Below are positions 8,840 to 17,117 of a DNA stretch of 64,000 nucleotides, in pieces. The translations under genes were made by a program, and so were the position numbers. Under the pieces are notes generated by a model. The model made no database searches. It had not been told where the DNA came from and was given only the letters and a program-made list of their open reading frames with translations. The number at the start of each line of letters is the position of its first letter. Positions within the stretch are counted from its first letter, which is position 1. Source of the DNA: Polaribacter filamentus. Its GTDB lineage: Bacteria; Bacteroidota; Bacteroidia; Flavobacteriales; Flavobacteriaceae. The stretch is taken from NCBI RefSeq assembly GCF_002943715.1, contig NZ_MQUA01000013.1, forward strand, positions 3,051,501 through 3,115,500, given 5' to 3'.

Positions 8840-9877
8840 TCACAGCTTTTGGAGCTTCTTTTCTTGTGCCGTCAAAACCATCGACCCCCCTACGGTTGTG
8901 TATTTCATTACATACTTTTTATCAGGAAAAATACGTTTAAAAGCACTTTGGCACATTAATGTAGCTTCGTGAAATCCGCATAAAATTAATTTCAATTTCC
9001 CCGGATATGTGTTTACATCACCAATTGCATAAATTCCTGGGATATTGGTTTGATAATCTAAAGCGTTATCTACTTTAATAGCATTTTTCTCGATTTCTAA
9101 ACCCCAATTTGCAATTGGACCTAATTTTGGAGACAATCCAAAAAGCGGAATAAAATGATCTGTTTCAATAGTAAATTCCTCACCACCTTCTTGCACCACA
9201 GAAACTCCTGTTACTTTGCCAGTACCAACAATTCCTTTTACTTCTGCAGGCGTAATCATGGTGATTTTACCCGCGTCTTTTAATTCTTGTACTTTATCAA
9301 CTGAATCTAAAGCGCCTCTAAATTCGTTTCTTCTGTGAATTAAAGTTACTGATGACGCAATATTGGTTAAAAAAATTGACCAATCTAAAGCAGAATCTCC
9401 TCCACCAGAAATCACTACTTTTTTATTTCTATAAAATTCTGGATCACGAATAATATATTCTACCCCTTTATCTTCAAAATCTATAATATTAGGAATTGGC
9501 GGTTTTCTAGGTTCAAAACTTCCTAAACCACCAGCAATTGCAACAATTTTTGCCTGATGTTTTGTTCCTTTATTTGTTGTTACTATAAAAGAGCCATCTT
9601 CTTGTTTATCGATCGTTTCTGCGCGTTCGCCCAGTGTAAAACCTGGTTCGAACTGTTTGCACTGCTCTAGTAATTTATCTGTTAAGTCACCCGCTAAAAT
9701 TTCTGGATATGCAGGAATATCATAAATTGGTTTCTTTGGATAAATTTCTGAACATTGACCGCCAGCTTGTGGTAAAGCATCAATTAAATGACAACGTAAT
9801 TTTAACAAACCCGCTTCAAAAACGGTAAATAAGCCTGTTGGTCCTGCACCTATAATTAATATATCTGTTGTAATCAT
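8840..9877 (-). CDS. Ferredoxin--NADP reductase type 2 (thioredoxin-reductase-like flavoprotein)
   Basis: FAD/NAD(P)-binding flavoprotein of 345 residues that passes electrons between NADPH and ferredoxin-type carriers. FAD loop IIGAGPTG (8-15), NADP loop VISGGGDSALDW (155-166), and the second FAD motif YAIGDVNTYPGKLKLI (about 285-300). The region where thioredoxin reductases carry the redox CxxC has none, which points to the YumC/type-2 ferredoxin-NADP reductase group. QAGGQCSEIYP and IYDIPAYPEI near residues 37-60 are typical of that group. The NifU-like and Mrp iron-sulfur genes lie upstream on the same strand, a sensible redox context. A 22-bp palindrome separates it from nifU. Confidence 0.88.
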   Translation of the reverse strand: MITTDILIIGAGPTGLFTVFEAGLLKLRCHLIDALPQAGGQCSEIYPKKPIYDIPAYPEILAGDLTDKLLEQCKQFEPGFTLGERAETIDKQEDGSFIVTTNKGTKHQAKIVAIAGGLGSFEPRKPPIPNIIDFEDKGVEYIIRDPEFYRNKKVVISGGGDSALDWSIFLTNIASSVTLIHRRNEFRGALDSVDKVQELKDAGKITMITPAEVKGIVGTGKVTGVSVVQEGGEEFTIETDHFIPLFGLSPKLGPIANWGLEIEKNAIKVDNALDYQTNIPGIYAIGDVNTYPGKLKLILCGFHEATLMCQSAFKRIFPDKKYVMKYTTVGGSMVLTAQEKKLQKL

Positions 9878-9899
9878 TTCTATTTTCTTTTACTTCGTA

Positions 9900-9957
9900 A
9901 TTGCGAGGTACGAAGCAATCTTTACATAAATAAGCAGATTGCTTCGTACCTCGCAAT
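9900..9957. repeat. Perfect 22-bp inverted repeat (REP-like hairpin)
   Basis: Arms 9900-9921 and 9936-9957 are exact reverse complements (ATTGCGAGGTACGAAGCAAT plus two bases) with a 14-nt loop. This motif family (ATTGCGAGG...GAAGCAATCT) is familiar as an intergenic palindromic repeat in many bacterial groups. A decayed half-arm is visible near 8784-8812. Confidence 0.8.
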
Positions 9958-10136
9958 GACGTTACTCTATTTTTTTTATTGAGGATCGCATTAGGGATCG
10001 AAACCTTTCGAATAACTATTGATATTATTAACTTTTTTGTTTCTTTTTAAAAAAAAAGACATAATGTAAAGCCCGACCTTTTTAGGAATGCCCAAAACTC
10101 TATTTTTCTAAACGTTTAAAAACTTGTTTTTATCAG

Positions 10137-10373
10137 TTAAGCAACATTAATAACTTCCTGAATTTGAGGCACATATTTTTTTATAGTTGCTTCAACTCCG
10201 TTTTTTAAAGTCATTTGATTTACAGAACAACCTGTGCAAGCGCCTTGTAATTGGACTTTTACAACAGAATCTTCTATAGAAAGCAGCTTGATATTGCCAC
10301 CATCACTCATTAAAAAAGGACGGATTTCATCTAATGCTTTTTCTACATTATCTATTGTTTCTTGTGCTGTCAT
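10137..10373 (-). CDS. NifU-like iron-sulfur scaffold protein
   Basis: A single NifU C-terminal (Nfu) domain of 78 residues that carries and hands over Fe-S clusters. The cluster-binding pair is CTGCSVNQMTLKNGVE (CxxC at about 46-49). The start MTAQETIDNVEKALDEIRPFLMSDGGNI is standard. It lies 4 bp after the mrp gene on the same strand, so the two Fe-S assembly proteins are cotranscribed and probably work together. Confidence 0.95.
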   Translation of the reverse strand: MTAQETIDNVEKALDEIRPFLMSDGGNIKLLSIEDSVVKVQLQGACTGCSVNQMTLKNGVEATIKKYVPQIQEVINVA

Positions 10374-10377
10374 GTGC

Positions 10378-11517
10378 TTATTTTTTTACTGAACTACAAC
10401 CACTCATTGTTGTAATTCTCACAACTTCTGTTGGTGGTAAATTTGAATTTCTTTTTAATAATTCTGAAACGATTTCTTTGGTAATATCCGTAAATGATTT
10501 TTCTAAAACAGTCCCTTCCTGCAAAGCTACTGGATGCCCAACATCTCCTGATTCTCTAATACTTTGTACTAACGGAATTTCGCCTAAAAATTTAGTTTTA
10601 ATATCTATTGCCAAGTTTTTCGCACCGTCTTTACCAAAGATATAATACTTGTTATTTGGCAATTCTTCTGGTGTAAAATAGGCCATGTTTTCGATAATTC
10701 CTAAAACGGGCACATTAATACTTTCTTGTTGAAACATAGCAACTCCTTTTTTTGCATCTGCTAGTGCAATATTTTGCGGTGTTGAAACTACAACTGCGCC
10801 ATTAATTGGTAAAGCTTGTACAATTGATAAATGCACATCACCTGTTCCTGGAGGTAAATCGATTAAAAGAAAATCTAATTCGCCCCAATCACCATCAAAA
10901 ATTAATTGATTTAATGCTTTTGACGCCATTGGACCTCTCCAAATTACAGCTTCATCAGGATTTGTAAAAAATCCTAAAGACAATAATTTTACGCCGTAAT
11001 TTTCTACAGGTTGCATTTTTGAACGACCATCAACTTTTACTGAAAGTGGTCTTGCTTTTTCTACATCAAACATAATATGTTGTGATGGTCCGTACACATC
11101 TGCATCTAAAACACCCACACTGAAACCCATTTTAGCTAATGAAATTGCAACATTTGATGTAATGGTAGATTTACCAACACCCCCTTTACCTGATGCAATT
11201 GCAATGATGTTTTTGATATTAGGAATTGCTTTTCCTTTAATCTGGTTTGGAGTTTCTTTTGGTTCTGGCTTTTCAACTTTTACATTGATTTTTACCTCAA
11301 TTTTTTCTCCAACAGCAATCTTAATTACTTTCGAAATTTCTGACTCAATTTTCTTCTTTGCTTGTAAAGTAGGGTTGCTGATGGTTACATCAACAATTAC
11401 TTCATCGCCAAAAGTGACCACATTTGTAACATTATTGTTTTCTATTAAGCTTTTTCCTTCGCCAGGCGCAGTAATAGTTTCTAATGCTTTATATATATCT
11501 TGCTTTGTAAAACTCAC
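10378..11517 (-). CDS. apbC: Mrp/NBP35-family Fe-S carrier ATPase
   Basis: P-loop ATPase that binds and transfers Fe-S clusters in the cytosol (379 residues). It has an N-terminal MIP18/DUF59 domain (about 1-85), a deviant Walker A ASGKGGVGKS (108-117), LIDLPPGTGDVHLS (switch region), and the family segment GIIENMAYF. The C-terminus ends MSGCSSVKK with a single visible cysteine, so the bridging CxxC of many NBP35 proteins is not obvious here. It is first in the operon with the NifU-like gene. A TATCTTTG -7 box lies about 27 bp upstream. Confidence 0.94.
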   Translation of the reverse strand: MSFTKQDIYKALETITAPGEGKSLIENNNVTNVVTFGDEVIVDVTISNPTLQAKKKIESEISKVIKIAVGEKIEVKINVKVEKPEPKETPNQIKGKAIPNIKNIIAIASGKGGVGKSTITSNVAISLAKMGFSVGVLDADVYGPSQHIMFDVEKARPLSVKVDGRSKMQPVENYGVKLLSLGFFTNPDEAVIWRGPMASKALNQLIFDGDWGELDFLLIDLPPGTGDVHLSIVQALPINGAVVVSTPQNIALADAKKGVAMFQQESINVPVLGIIENMAYFTPEELPNNKYYIFGKDGAKNLAIDIKTKFLGEIPLVQSIRESGDVGHPVALQEGTVLEKSFTDITKEIVSELLKRNSNLPPTEVVRITTMSGCSSVKK

Positions 11518-11543
11518 GTCTTATTTTTATTTAATCTTGATTA

Positions 11544-11551
11544 CAAAGATA
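11544..11551 (-). promoter_or_regulatory. -7 box for mrp-nifU
   Basis: Minus-strand TATCTTTG matches TAnnTTTG 27 bp from the start codon. The position 19 bp upstream reads TTTA instead of TTTG. Confidence 0.5.
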
Positions 11552-11641
11552 CGCCTTAGTATTAAGAAATTAAAGTGATTATATTGTGATTATTTATTTG
11601 TTGATAAATGGAAATTATAGAGACGAATTTTACGAATTAAA

Positions 11642-11764
11642 ATGATGCCAATTTTTGTAATTATGATTAAAAAAGTGCCTAAAACAAAAACTTCTTTAGA
11701 GCAATTACTAAAAAAAGCTATAACTAATTGGAAAGGGGATAAATTTAATGAAACTTTTCTATAG
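11642..11764 (+). CDS. Possible 40-residue small protein
   Basis: Not recognised. A plus-strand frame beginning ATGATGCCA and ending TAG encodes a basic peptide containing MIKKVPKTKTSLEQLLKKA and ITNWKGDKFNETFL, amphipathic in character. Its last six bases overlap the convergent ATL gene's stop. Codon use resembles its neighbours. The internal ATG at MIKK would give 33 residues. It could be a chance frame or the tail of a lost gene. Confidence 0.22.
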   Translation: MMPIFVIMIKKVPKTKTSLEQLLKKAITNWKGDKFNETFL

Positions 11765-12088
11765 TTCTTCTATAGGATTCCAAAACACTTTTTCTAAATC
11801 TTGAATTTGATTATCTATAACCTCGATACCTTCGTTTTCTAGCAATTGTTGCATTAAATTTGTGCCATCAAAATGGTGTTTCCCTGTTAATAATCCTTTT
11901 CTATTGACCACTCTGTGCGCAGGAACATCTTCTAAATTATGCGATTTATTCATGGCCCAACCAACCATTCTAGCAGATTTTGCTGCACCTAAATAAACAC
12001 CAATTGCGCCATAACTTGTAACGCGACCATAGGGAATTAAGCGTGCAACTTGGTATACTTTATCAAAAAAATTGTCAGATTCTTTCAT
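11759..12088 (-). CDS. Alkyltransferase-like (ATL) protein, MGMT family
   Basis: DNA-binding domain of the O6-alkylguanine-DNA alkyltransferase family, 109 residues. The helix-turn-helix and arginine finger are present (GRVTSYGAIG, KSARMVGWAMN), but the active-site motif PCHRV reads PAHRV (56-60). The alkyl-accepting cysteine is alanine, so it cannot transfer alkyl groups. Such ATL proteins flag O6-alkylguanine for nucleotide excision repair. It lies alone between mrp and trmB on the same strand. Confidence 0.88.
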   Translation of the reverse strand: MKESDNFFDKVYQVARLIPYGRVTSYGAIGVYLGAAKSARMVGWAMNKSHNLEDVPAHRVVNRKGLLTGKHHFDGTNLMQQLLENEGIEVIDNQIQDLEKVFWNPIEEL

Positions 12089-12282
12089 GAAGTGAAGATA
12101 TAAACTTTTATGAAATAGCTTTTACACGAGTTTTTAAAGAGAAAGTAAGAGATTCACTGAGTTCTATTAAAAAAGAAGCGTTTAAAATTATAAAATGAGC
12201 TTCCTCAAAACTTGAAAAAATAATCATTGAAACATCAGTAAAAAAAAATTGCTTCAACTTTATCTAGTTTCGCAATTACGTA

Positions 12283-12954
12283 CTAATATTTTAATCTAAA
12301 CTTAATATAAGTAATAGGTTTCCCAACTTCTAAATATTGGTTTTCGTAGAAAGTTTGCGTTTCTGTAACTTCTTTTGGTGCGCCATCATTTTTATAAACG
12401 GTATGATTTGCATATAAAACCTCATGACCTCCGCCATGCAATAAACCTAAAGTGTAACCATGCATAAATTCTGAATCTGTTTTAAGATTCATAATTCCGT
12501 TTTCGTTTAAAATATGATGGTATTTTTTTAAGAAAGTAGCATTTGTCATTCTATGTTTGGTGCGCTGAAACTTTATTTGTGGATCTGGAAAAGTAATCCA
12601 GATTTCTGAAATTTCATTTTCAGCAAAAATAAAATCGACCAACTCAATTTGAGTTCTTACAAAAGCAACATTATCGAGGTTTTCTTCAATAGCAACTTTT
12701 GCTCCTCGCCAAAAACGAGCCCCTTTTATATCAATTCCTATAAAGTTTTTATTCGGATTTTTTCTAGCCAAGGCAATAGTGTATTCACCTTTACCGCAGC
12801 CTAATTCAACAACAATAGGATTGTCATTTTTAAAAAAAGAATGCCATTTTCCTTTTAAAGAAAAGTTAGTAACAACTTCTTCTCTAGTAGGTTGAATGAC
12901 ATTTTTAAACGTTTCGTTTTCTTCGAAACGCTTTAGTTTGTTTTTACTTCCCAA
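12283..12954 (-). CDS. trmB: tRNA (guanine-N7-)-methyltransferase
   Basis: SAM-dependent enzyme that makes m7G46 in tRNA, 223 residues. SAM loop VVELGCGKGEYTIALA (about 48-63), NFIGIDIKGARFWRGA, the family signature ITFPDPQIKFQRTKHRM (about 120-136), and a C-terminal TYIKFRL. It starts 10 bp after the DUF6341 gene on the same strand, suggesting a two-gene transcript. Confidence 0.95.
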   Translation of the reverse strand: MGSKNKLKRFEENETFKNVIQPTREEVVTNFSLKGKWHSFFKNDNPIVVELGCGKGEYTIALARKNPNKNFIGIDIKGARFWRGAKVAIEENLDNVAFVRTQIELVDFIFAENEISEIWITFPDPQIKFQRTKHRMTNATFLKKYHHILNENGIMNLKTDSEFMHGYTLGLLHGGGHEVLYANHTVYKNDGAPKEVTETQTFYENQYLEVGKPITYIKFRLKY

Positions 12955-12963
12955 TCTATAAAT

Positions 12964-13185
12964 TTAAGCCTTGTCTTCTGTTCCTTCTTTTACAAAACGA
13001 CGAGATTCACTCATCCAGTATTTAAATAAAAATAATAAAACAATTAAAAACGTCCAGTTTACTGCATTAGAAATCCACCATCCAAAGTCGGCTGAGGCAA
13101 CCTCAGTGCGCAGCCAGTTAAAAGGAAGAAAAAAAACATCAGTAAATAAACTACCAATCCACTTAAAAATATTGCTTGCTATCAT
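12964..13185 (-). CDS. DUF6341-like small membrane protein
   Basis: A 73-residue protein with a hydrophobic N-terminus (IFKWIGSLFTDVFFLPFNWLR) and one strong transmembrane helix (AVNWTFLIVLLFLFKYWM, about 41-58), then a charged tail. The wording and the neighbourhood (trmB downstream, divergent DUF6427 and upp) match the family-specific protein annotated DUF6341 in Flavobacteriaceae. Function is unknown. A divergent promoter region of about 40 bp lies between it and the DUF6427 gene. Confidence 0.75.
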   Translation of the reverse strand: MIASNIFKWIGSLFTDVFFLPFNWLRTEVASADFGWWISNAVNWTFLIVLLFLFKYWMSESRRFVKEGTEDKA

Positions 13186-13226
13186 AACTTAATTATCTTT
13201 ACGTTGCAAAAATAACAAAAGAAACA

Positions 13227-14096
13227 ATGCTAGCCAATTTTTTAAACAAATCTAAACCTATTAATTTTATAGGCATACTTGTTTTTTTTCTAATCTGTTA
13301 TTTAATAGTTGTTATTTCTGCTTTTTTTAATACTGATTTTTCTGCGGATAAATTGCTGAAAAGCTTTGTTTTACTGTTACTTTTTCTAAGCGTTTTTTTC
13401 TTTTTCAACTTTATACTTAACAAGAATAAATTAACTTTTGATAATTCGTATGCGTACTTTATTTTCACCCTTTTTGTAATCTGTATTTTGCCAGAATTGG
13501 GTACTTACAAGACCCTGATTTTAGTAACAATTTACCTATTTATCTTACGGAAATTATATAGTTTACGTTCGTCTAAAAAGGTGATTCAAAAGTTGTTTGA
13601 TAGTGGGTTTTGGCTAGGAACCTTGTTTCTTTTAGAACCCATTTCTATTTTATTTTTTATATTAATTTTTACTGGTATCTCTTTACACCAAAAAATAACA
13701 CTGCATACACTTTTTACACCTATTATAGGCTTTATAACACCGTTGTTTATTTATTTTACTTACTATTTTTGGTTTGATAAGACTGAGGAATTCACTAAAC
13801 TTTTTGATTTTAATATCAATTTTGACCTTGAACTTTACACCAAAACAAAATTTATTTGGTTTTTTCTGTGCGTGTTTATAGCTTCACTCTTCTCTATTAT
13901 TTTTAAATCTTTAGAAACGATAGGCGTTAGTAATACGTTTAGAAGAAGTTGGAGCTTACTAATAACAAACTTTTTTATCGTACTTCTTTTTTTAGCGCTA
14001 TTACCAGCTAAAAACGGCTCAGAAGTTCTTTTTATACTATTTCCTGCTTCCGTAATTATTACAAACGGAATTCAATTAATAAAGAAAAAAATGTGA
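13227..14096 (+). CDS. DUF6427-like multi-pass membrane protein
   Basis: A 289-residue, very hydrophobic protein with eight or more predicted helices (for example FIGILVFFLICYLIVVISAF and FVLLLLFLSVFFFFNFIL). Position opposite DUF6341 and convergent with upp matches the DUF6427 family seen in Flavobacteriaceae. Function is unknown. The aromatic-rich helices are normal for this family. It ends 53 bp before the stop of upp, converging with it. Confidence 0.75.
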   Translation: MLANFLNKSKPINFIGILVFFLICYLIVVISAFFNTDFSADKLLKSFVLLLLFLSVFFFFNFILNKNKLTFDNSYAYFIFTLFVICILPELGTYKTLILVTIYLFILRKLYSLRSSKKVIQKLFDSGFWLGTLFLLEPISILFFILIFTGISLHQKITLHTLFTPIIGFITPLFIYFTYYFWFDKTEEFTKLFDFNINFDLELYTKTKFIWFFLCVFIASLFSIIFKSLETIGVSNTFRRSWSLLITNFFIVLLFLALLPAKNGSEVLFILFPASVIITNGIQLIKKKM

Positions 14097-14148
14097 AGAA
14101 TTTAATTTTATATGGCTTTTTACTAGGTAGTATTTACTTCTGTTTTTT

Positions 14149-14802
14149 CTATAATTTTTTACCAAAAGCCAAATCTCCTGCATCACCTAAACCAGGAATA
14201 ATATACCCTTTACTATCCAGTTCATCATCTATAGCAGCAACCCATAAATGTGTATTTTCTGGAAAATGTTTTTCTATAAATTCAACACCTTCTTTCGCGG
14301 CAATCACAACAATTATATGCAACTCTTTTGGGGTTCCGTGTTTTTTTATAGCTTCATAAACAGCAACTAAAGATTGCCCAGTTGCTAGCATAGGGTCCGC
14401 TAATAACAACGTTTTATTTTCTATTTCTGGTGATGCAAAATATTCTACCACAATTTTAAACTCGTCATCATTATATGGATGATGTCTAAATGCAGAAATA
14501 AAAGCATTTTCTGCTTTATCAAAATAGTTTAAAAGCCCTTGATGCAAAGGTAAACCGGCTCTAAGAATGGAACATAAAACTAAATTATTATTAGGTAATT
14601 GTACATTCTTTTTAGCCATAGGTGTCTCAATAGAAACATTTAAATACGATAGGCTTTTACTTAGTTCATAACCTAAAATTTCTCCAATTCTTTCTATATT
14701 TCTTCTAAAACGTAAGGAATCTTTTTGAATGTTTTTGTCTCTTATTTCGGCTATAAAAGTGTTTAAAACTGAATTTGATTCGCCAATATAGTGTATCTCC
14801 AT
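14149..14802 (-). CDS. upp: Uracil phosphoribosyltransferase
   Basis: Pyrimidine salvage: uracil plus PRPP gives UMP. It has 217 residues with RAGLPLHQGLLNYF, the PRPP-binding loop LLADPMLATGQSL (about 133-145), and the uracil-binding C-terminus GYIIPGLGDAGDLAFG. The start MEIHYIGESNSVLNTFIAEIRD is typical of the Bacteroidota form. A minus-strand TATATTTG box (14821-14828) lies 19-26 bp upstream. Confidence 0.95.
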   Translation of the reverse strand: MEIHYIGESNSVLNTFIAEIRDKNIQKDSLRFRRNIERIGEILGYELSKSLSYLNVSIETPMAKKNVQLPNNNLVLCSILRAGLPLHQGLLNYFDKAENAFISAFRHHPYNDDEFKIVVEYFASPEIENKTLLLADPMLATGQSLVAVYEAIKKHGTPKELHIIVVIAAKEGVEFIEKHFPENTHLWVAAIDDELDSKGYIIPGLGDAGDLAFGKKL

Positions 14803-14820
14803 TTTAATAAATTATGACAA

Positions 14821-14828
14821 CAAATATA
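14821..14828 (-). promoter_or_regulatory. -7 box for upp
   Basis: Minus-strand TATATTTG fits TAnnTTTG, 19-26 bp before the upp start codon. No TTTG is found at the exact 19-bp spacing. Confidence 0.45.
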
Positions 14829-14879
14829 GTATTATAAAATTTGTATCTTGCAGGTAACAAAAAATCTGAATTTAAATTA

Positions 14880-15023
14880 AAAATGCTTCTTAAAAAGTAT
14901 TGTTAATTAGTAAACTGAAGAAATACTATTTTTAGTACATTATAAGGATTCCACCTTTGGTGGACTAGCCAAAAGTTAGATAACCAAAGTGAAAAGAGTT
15001 TCAATTAATTGAAACTCTTTTTT
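14880..15023 (+). ncRNA. Candidate structured small RNA ending in a strong terminator
   Basis: The gap between the divergent upp and EamA genes ends in a plus-strand terminator that no known gene uses. Before it are a hairpin with stem CCACC/GGTGG (14951-14963) and a competing long-range pairing, CTTTGGT (14955-14961) with ACCAAAG (14983-14989). Further upstream AGTATT/AATACT can also pair. No reading frame of any length runs through. The 5' end is uncertain (between about 14840 and 14940). It could be an sRNA or the leader of EamA. No known riboswitch class was recognised. Confidence 0.4.
14992..15023 (+). terminator. Perfect 15-bp palindromic terminator between upp and the EamA gene
   Basis: Arms 14992-15006 and 15007-15021 are exact reverse complements centred on AATTAATT, with six T at 15018-15023. 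On the opposite strand only four T follow, so it works mainly rightwards. Confidence 0.75.
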
Positions 15024-15084
15024 ATACCTAATTTTTAAAATTTATCATCAACTTTGCCCGTAATTTTTAGAGCTTATTTACTTA

Positions 15085-15999
15085 ATGAATAAAAGAATAG
15101 TAGCATTAATTGCAGTTTCTATTGCTACCTTAATATACGGCGTTAATTATACAATTGCAAAAGAGGTAATGCCTTTACATATAAAGCCTTATGCATTTAT
15201 TTTTTTACGTGTTGCTGGTGCAACAATTATTTTTTGGATTGCTGGCCTCTTCATAAAACAACAAAAAATAGCAAAAGGTGATTATAAAAAAATCTTGTTC
15301 GCTGCATTTTTTGGAACTGCTTTAAATATGCTCGCTTTTTTTAAAGGATTAAGTTTAACAACACCAATAAGTGCCTCTGTTATTATGGTTACTTCGCCAA
15401 TAATGGTGCTTATTTTTTCGAGTATAATTATTAAAAAACCGATTGAGAAACAGAGAATTTTAGGAATTTTTATTGGTTTAATTGGCGCTATTTTATTAAT
15501 TACCTATGGCAGTGCTAACAATCGAAATGCCACAAATAGTAGCTTAGGTAACTTTTTAGTTTTTGTAAATGCAGCTTCGTATGGGTTATATTTGGTATTG
15601 GCAAAGAACTTAATTGCAAAATACCATCCAATTGTGTTTGTTAAATGGCTATATTTATTCGGATTAATTTTTGTTATTCCGTTTTCCTACAAAGAGTTAA
15701 CAACCGTTACTTGGCAAGATATACCAACAGGAATATATTGGAATATTGGTTACGTAATCCTCTTTACAACTTGTATTACTTACCTTTTTAACTTGTATGG
15801 TTTAACAAAATTAAAACCAACAACTGTTAGTGTTTTTATCTATTTACAACCCGTAATAGCAACTATCTACGCGTTAATTGTTGGAAGTGATTCTTTAAAT
15901 TTAGTAAAAATTTCTGCAACAATTATCATCTTTCTTGGTGTATTTTTAGTTACCAAACAAGTAAAAAGTAAAACACCAATTAAATCAAAGACGAATTAA
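15085..15999 (+). CDS. EamA/DMT-family transporter
   Basis: Inner-membrane drug/metabolite transporter of 304 residues with ten predicted helices in two EamA repeats (about 5-140 and 155-295). The first helix has the typical TLIYGVNYTIAKEVMP, the second half begins NSSLGNFLVFVNAASYGLYLVLAK, and STTISVFIYLQP-like wording (KPTTVSVFIYLQPVIATIYA) closes it. The substrate cannot be told. Transcription from upstream is limited by the terminator at 14992-15023, so it likely has its own promoter in 15024-15084 or is controlled by that structure. Confidence 0.88.
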   Translation: MNKRIVALIAVSIATLIYGVNYTIAKEVMPLHIKPYAFIFLRVAGATIIFWIAGLFIKQQKIAKGDYKKILFAAFFGTALNMLAFFKGLSLTTPISASVIMVTSPIMVLIFSSIIIKKPIEKQRILGIFIGLIGAILLITYGSANNRNATNSSLGNFLVFVNAASYGLYLVLAKNLIAKYHPIVFVKWLYLFGLIFVIPFSYKELTTVTWQDIPTGIYWNIGYVILFTTCITYLFNLYGLTKLKPTTVSVFIYLQPVIATIYALIVGSDSLNLVKISATIIIFLGVFLVTKQVKSKTPIKSKTN

Positions 16000-16126
16000 T
16001 GCGCTTTAATTATTTATTTTAATAAAATTAAGCTTCCATAAAATTGTGTAAATCTGTAAAATTTGTATCCAAATAATTTAATCTATTTGCATTCTCAACA
16101 AGTAAAAAATTCTACAAAATAAAACT

Positions 16127-16134
16127 TATATTTG
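16127..16134 (+). promoter_or_regulatory. -7 box upstream of yicC
   Basis: TATATTTG matches TAnnTTTG 25-32 bp before the yicC start. No clear -33 box is present. Confidence 0.45.
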
Positions 16135-16158
16135 CTCCTCATTTAAAACAACGATTGC

Positions 16159-17025
16159 ATGATTCAATCTATGACAGGTTACGGAAAATCTGTGTTGCAA
16201 CTGCCAACCAAAAAAGTAACGATAGAAATAAAATCCCTAAACAGCAAAAATTTAGATTTAAACGTTAGGATTCCTTCTTACTATAAAGAAAAAGAATTGG
16301 ATGTTCGTAAAAAACTAGCAAATGCTCTAGTTAGAGGTAAAATAGATTTTTCAATTTTTGTTGAAATGACTGCGGATGAAACTTCTACAAAAGTAAACCA
16401 CAGCGTTGTAAAACAATACATGCAGCAATTAAGAAATGTTGTTCAAACGGGTGCTTCTGATGATGTTGAATTGCTAAAAATGGCAATTAGAATGCCAGAT
16501 GCATTAAATACAGAACGTGAAGAATTAGATGAAAACGAGTGGAATCTCATCAACAAAAATATAGATGTAGCCATCAAAGAAATTGTACAATATAGAATTG
16601 ACGAAGCTGCTTCTTTAGAAATCGATTTTAGAGAACGAATTACCAACATTAAAAAATATTTAGAAGAAGTATATTCTTTTGATGCAGATAGAATTGAAAA
16701 CGTAAAAGCGCGTTTACAAAAAGCTATTGACGATTTAAAAGTAGAAACAGATCAAAATCGTTTTGAGCAAGAGTTGATTTATTATCTAGAAAAACTAGAT
16801 ATTAATGAAGAAAAAGTACGTTTGGCAAATCATTTAGAATACTTTTTACAAACCTTAGAAACAGAAGATTCTAATGGCAAGAAACTAGGTTTTATTGTGC
16901 AAGAAATGGGACGAGAAATAAATACAACAGGTTCTAAAGCAAATTTTGCACCAATGCAAAAAGCAGTAATTCAAATGAAAAACGAGCTAGAACAAATTAA
17001 AGAACAAATTTTAAATGTGCTATAA
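16159..17025 (+). CDS. yicC: YicC family protein (stress-induced endoribonuclease-like)
   Basis: A 288-residue protein opening MIQSMTGYGKSV, the hallmark of the YicC N-terminal domain, and closing with the DUF1732 domain (about 205-288; GKKLGFIVQEMGREINTTGSKA). The E. coli homologue is an RNase linked to sRNA turnover. The middle is coiled-coil rich. It lies 92 bp before gmk on the same strand, a pairing that is conserved across many bacteria. Confidence 0.93.
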   Translation: MIQSMTGYGKSVLQLPTKKVTIEIKSLNSKNLDLNVRIPSYYKEKELDVRKKLANALVRGKIDFSIFVEMTADETSTKVNHSVVKQYMQQLRNVVQTGASDDVELLKMAIRMPDALNTEREELDENEWNLINKNIDVAIKEIVQYRIDEAASLEIDFRERITNIKKYLEEVYSFDADRIENVKARLQKAIDDLKVETDQNRFEQELIYYLEKLDINEEKVRLANHLEYFLQTLETEDSNGKKLGFIVQEMGREINTTGSKANFAPMQKAVIQMKNELEQIKEQILNVL

Positions 17026-17117
17026 ATGAAGCTTAAAGCTGAAGTTTACTGCGCATTCAAAAATAACCTTTAGACTGCGCTCAAGGATACATCCCTTGGA
17101 AACGTAAAAACAAAATT

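Noticed and set aside
12089..12282. Small genes between the ATL gene and trmB
   Set aside because: Only short broken frames and AT-rich sequence.
14093..14359. Plus-strand frame after DUF6427 beginning with a hydrophobic stretch
   Set aside because: GTG start overlapping the previous stop, then antisense to the conserved end of upp.
14941..15023. Known riboswitch upstream of the EamA gene
   Set aside because: None of the classes I know (preQ1, SAM, THF and others) fits the conserved bases; left as an unnamed structured RNA.
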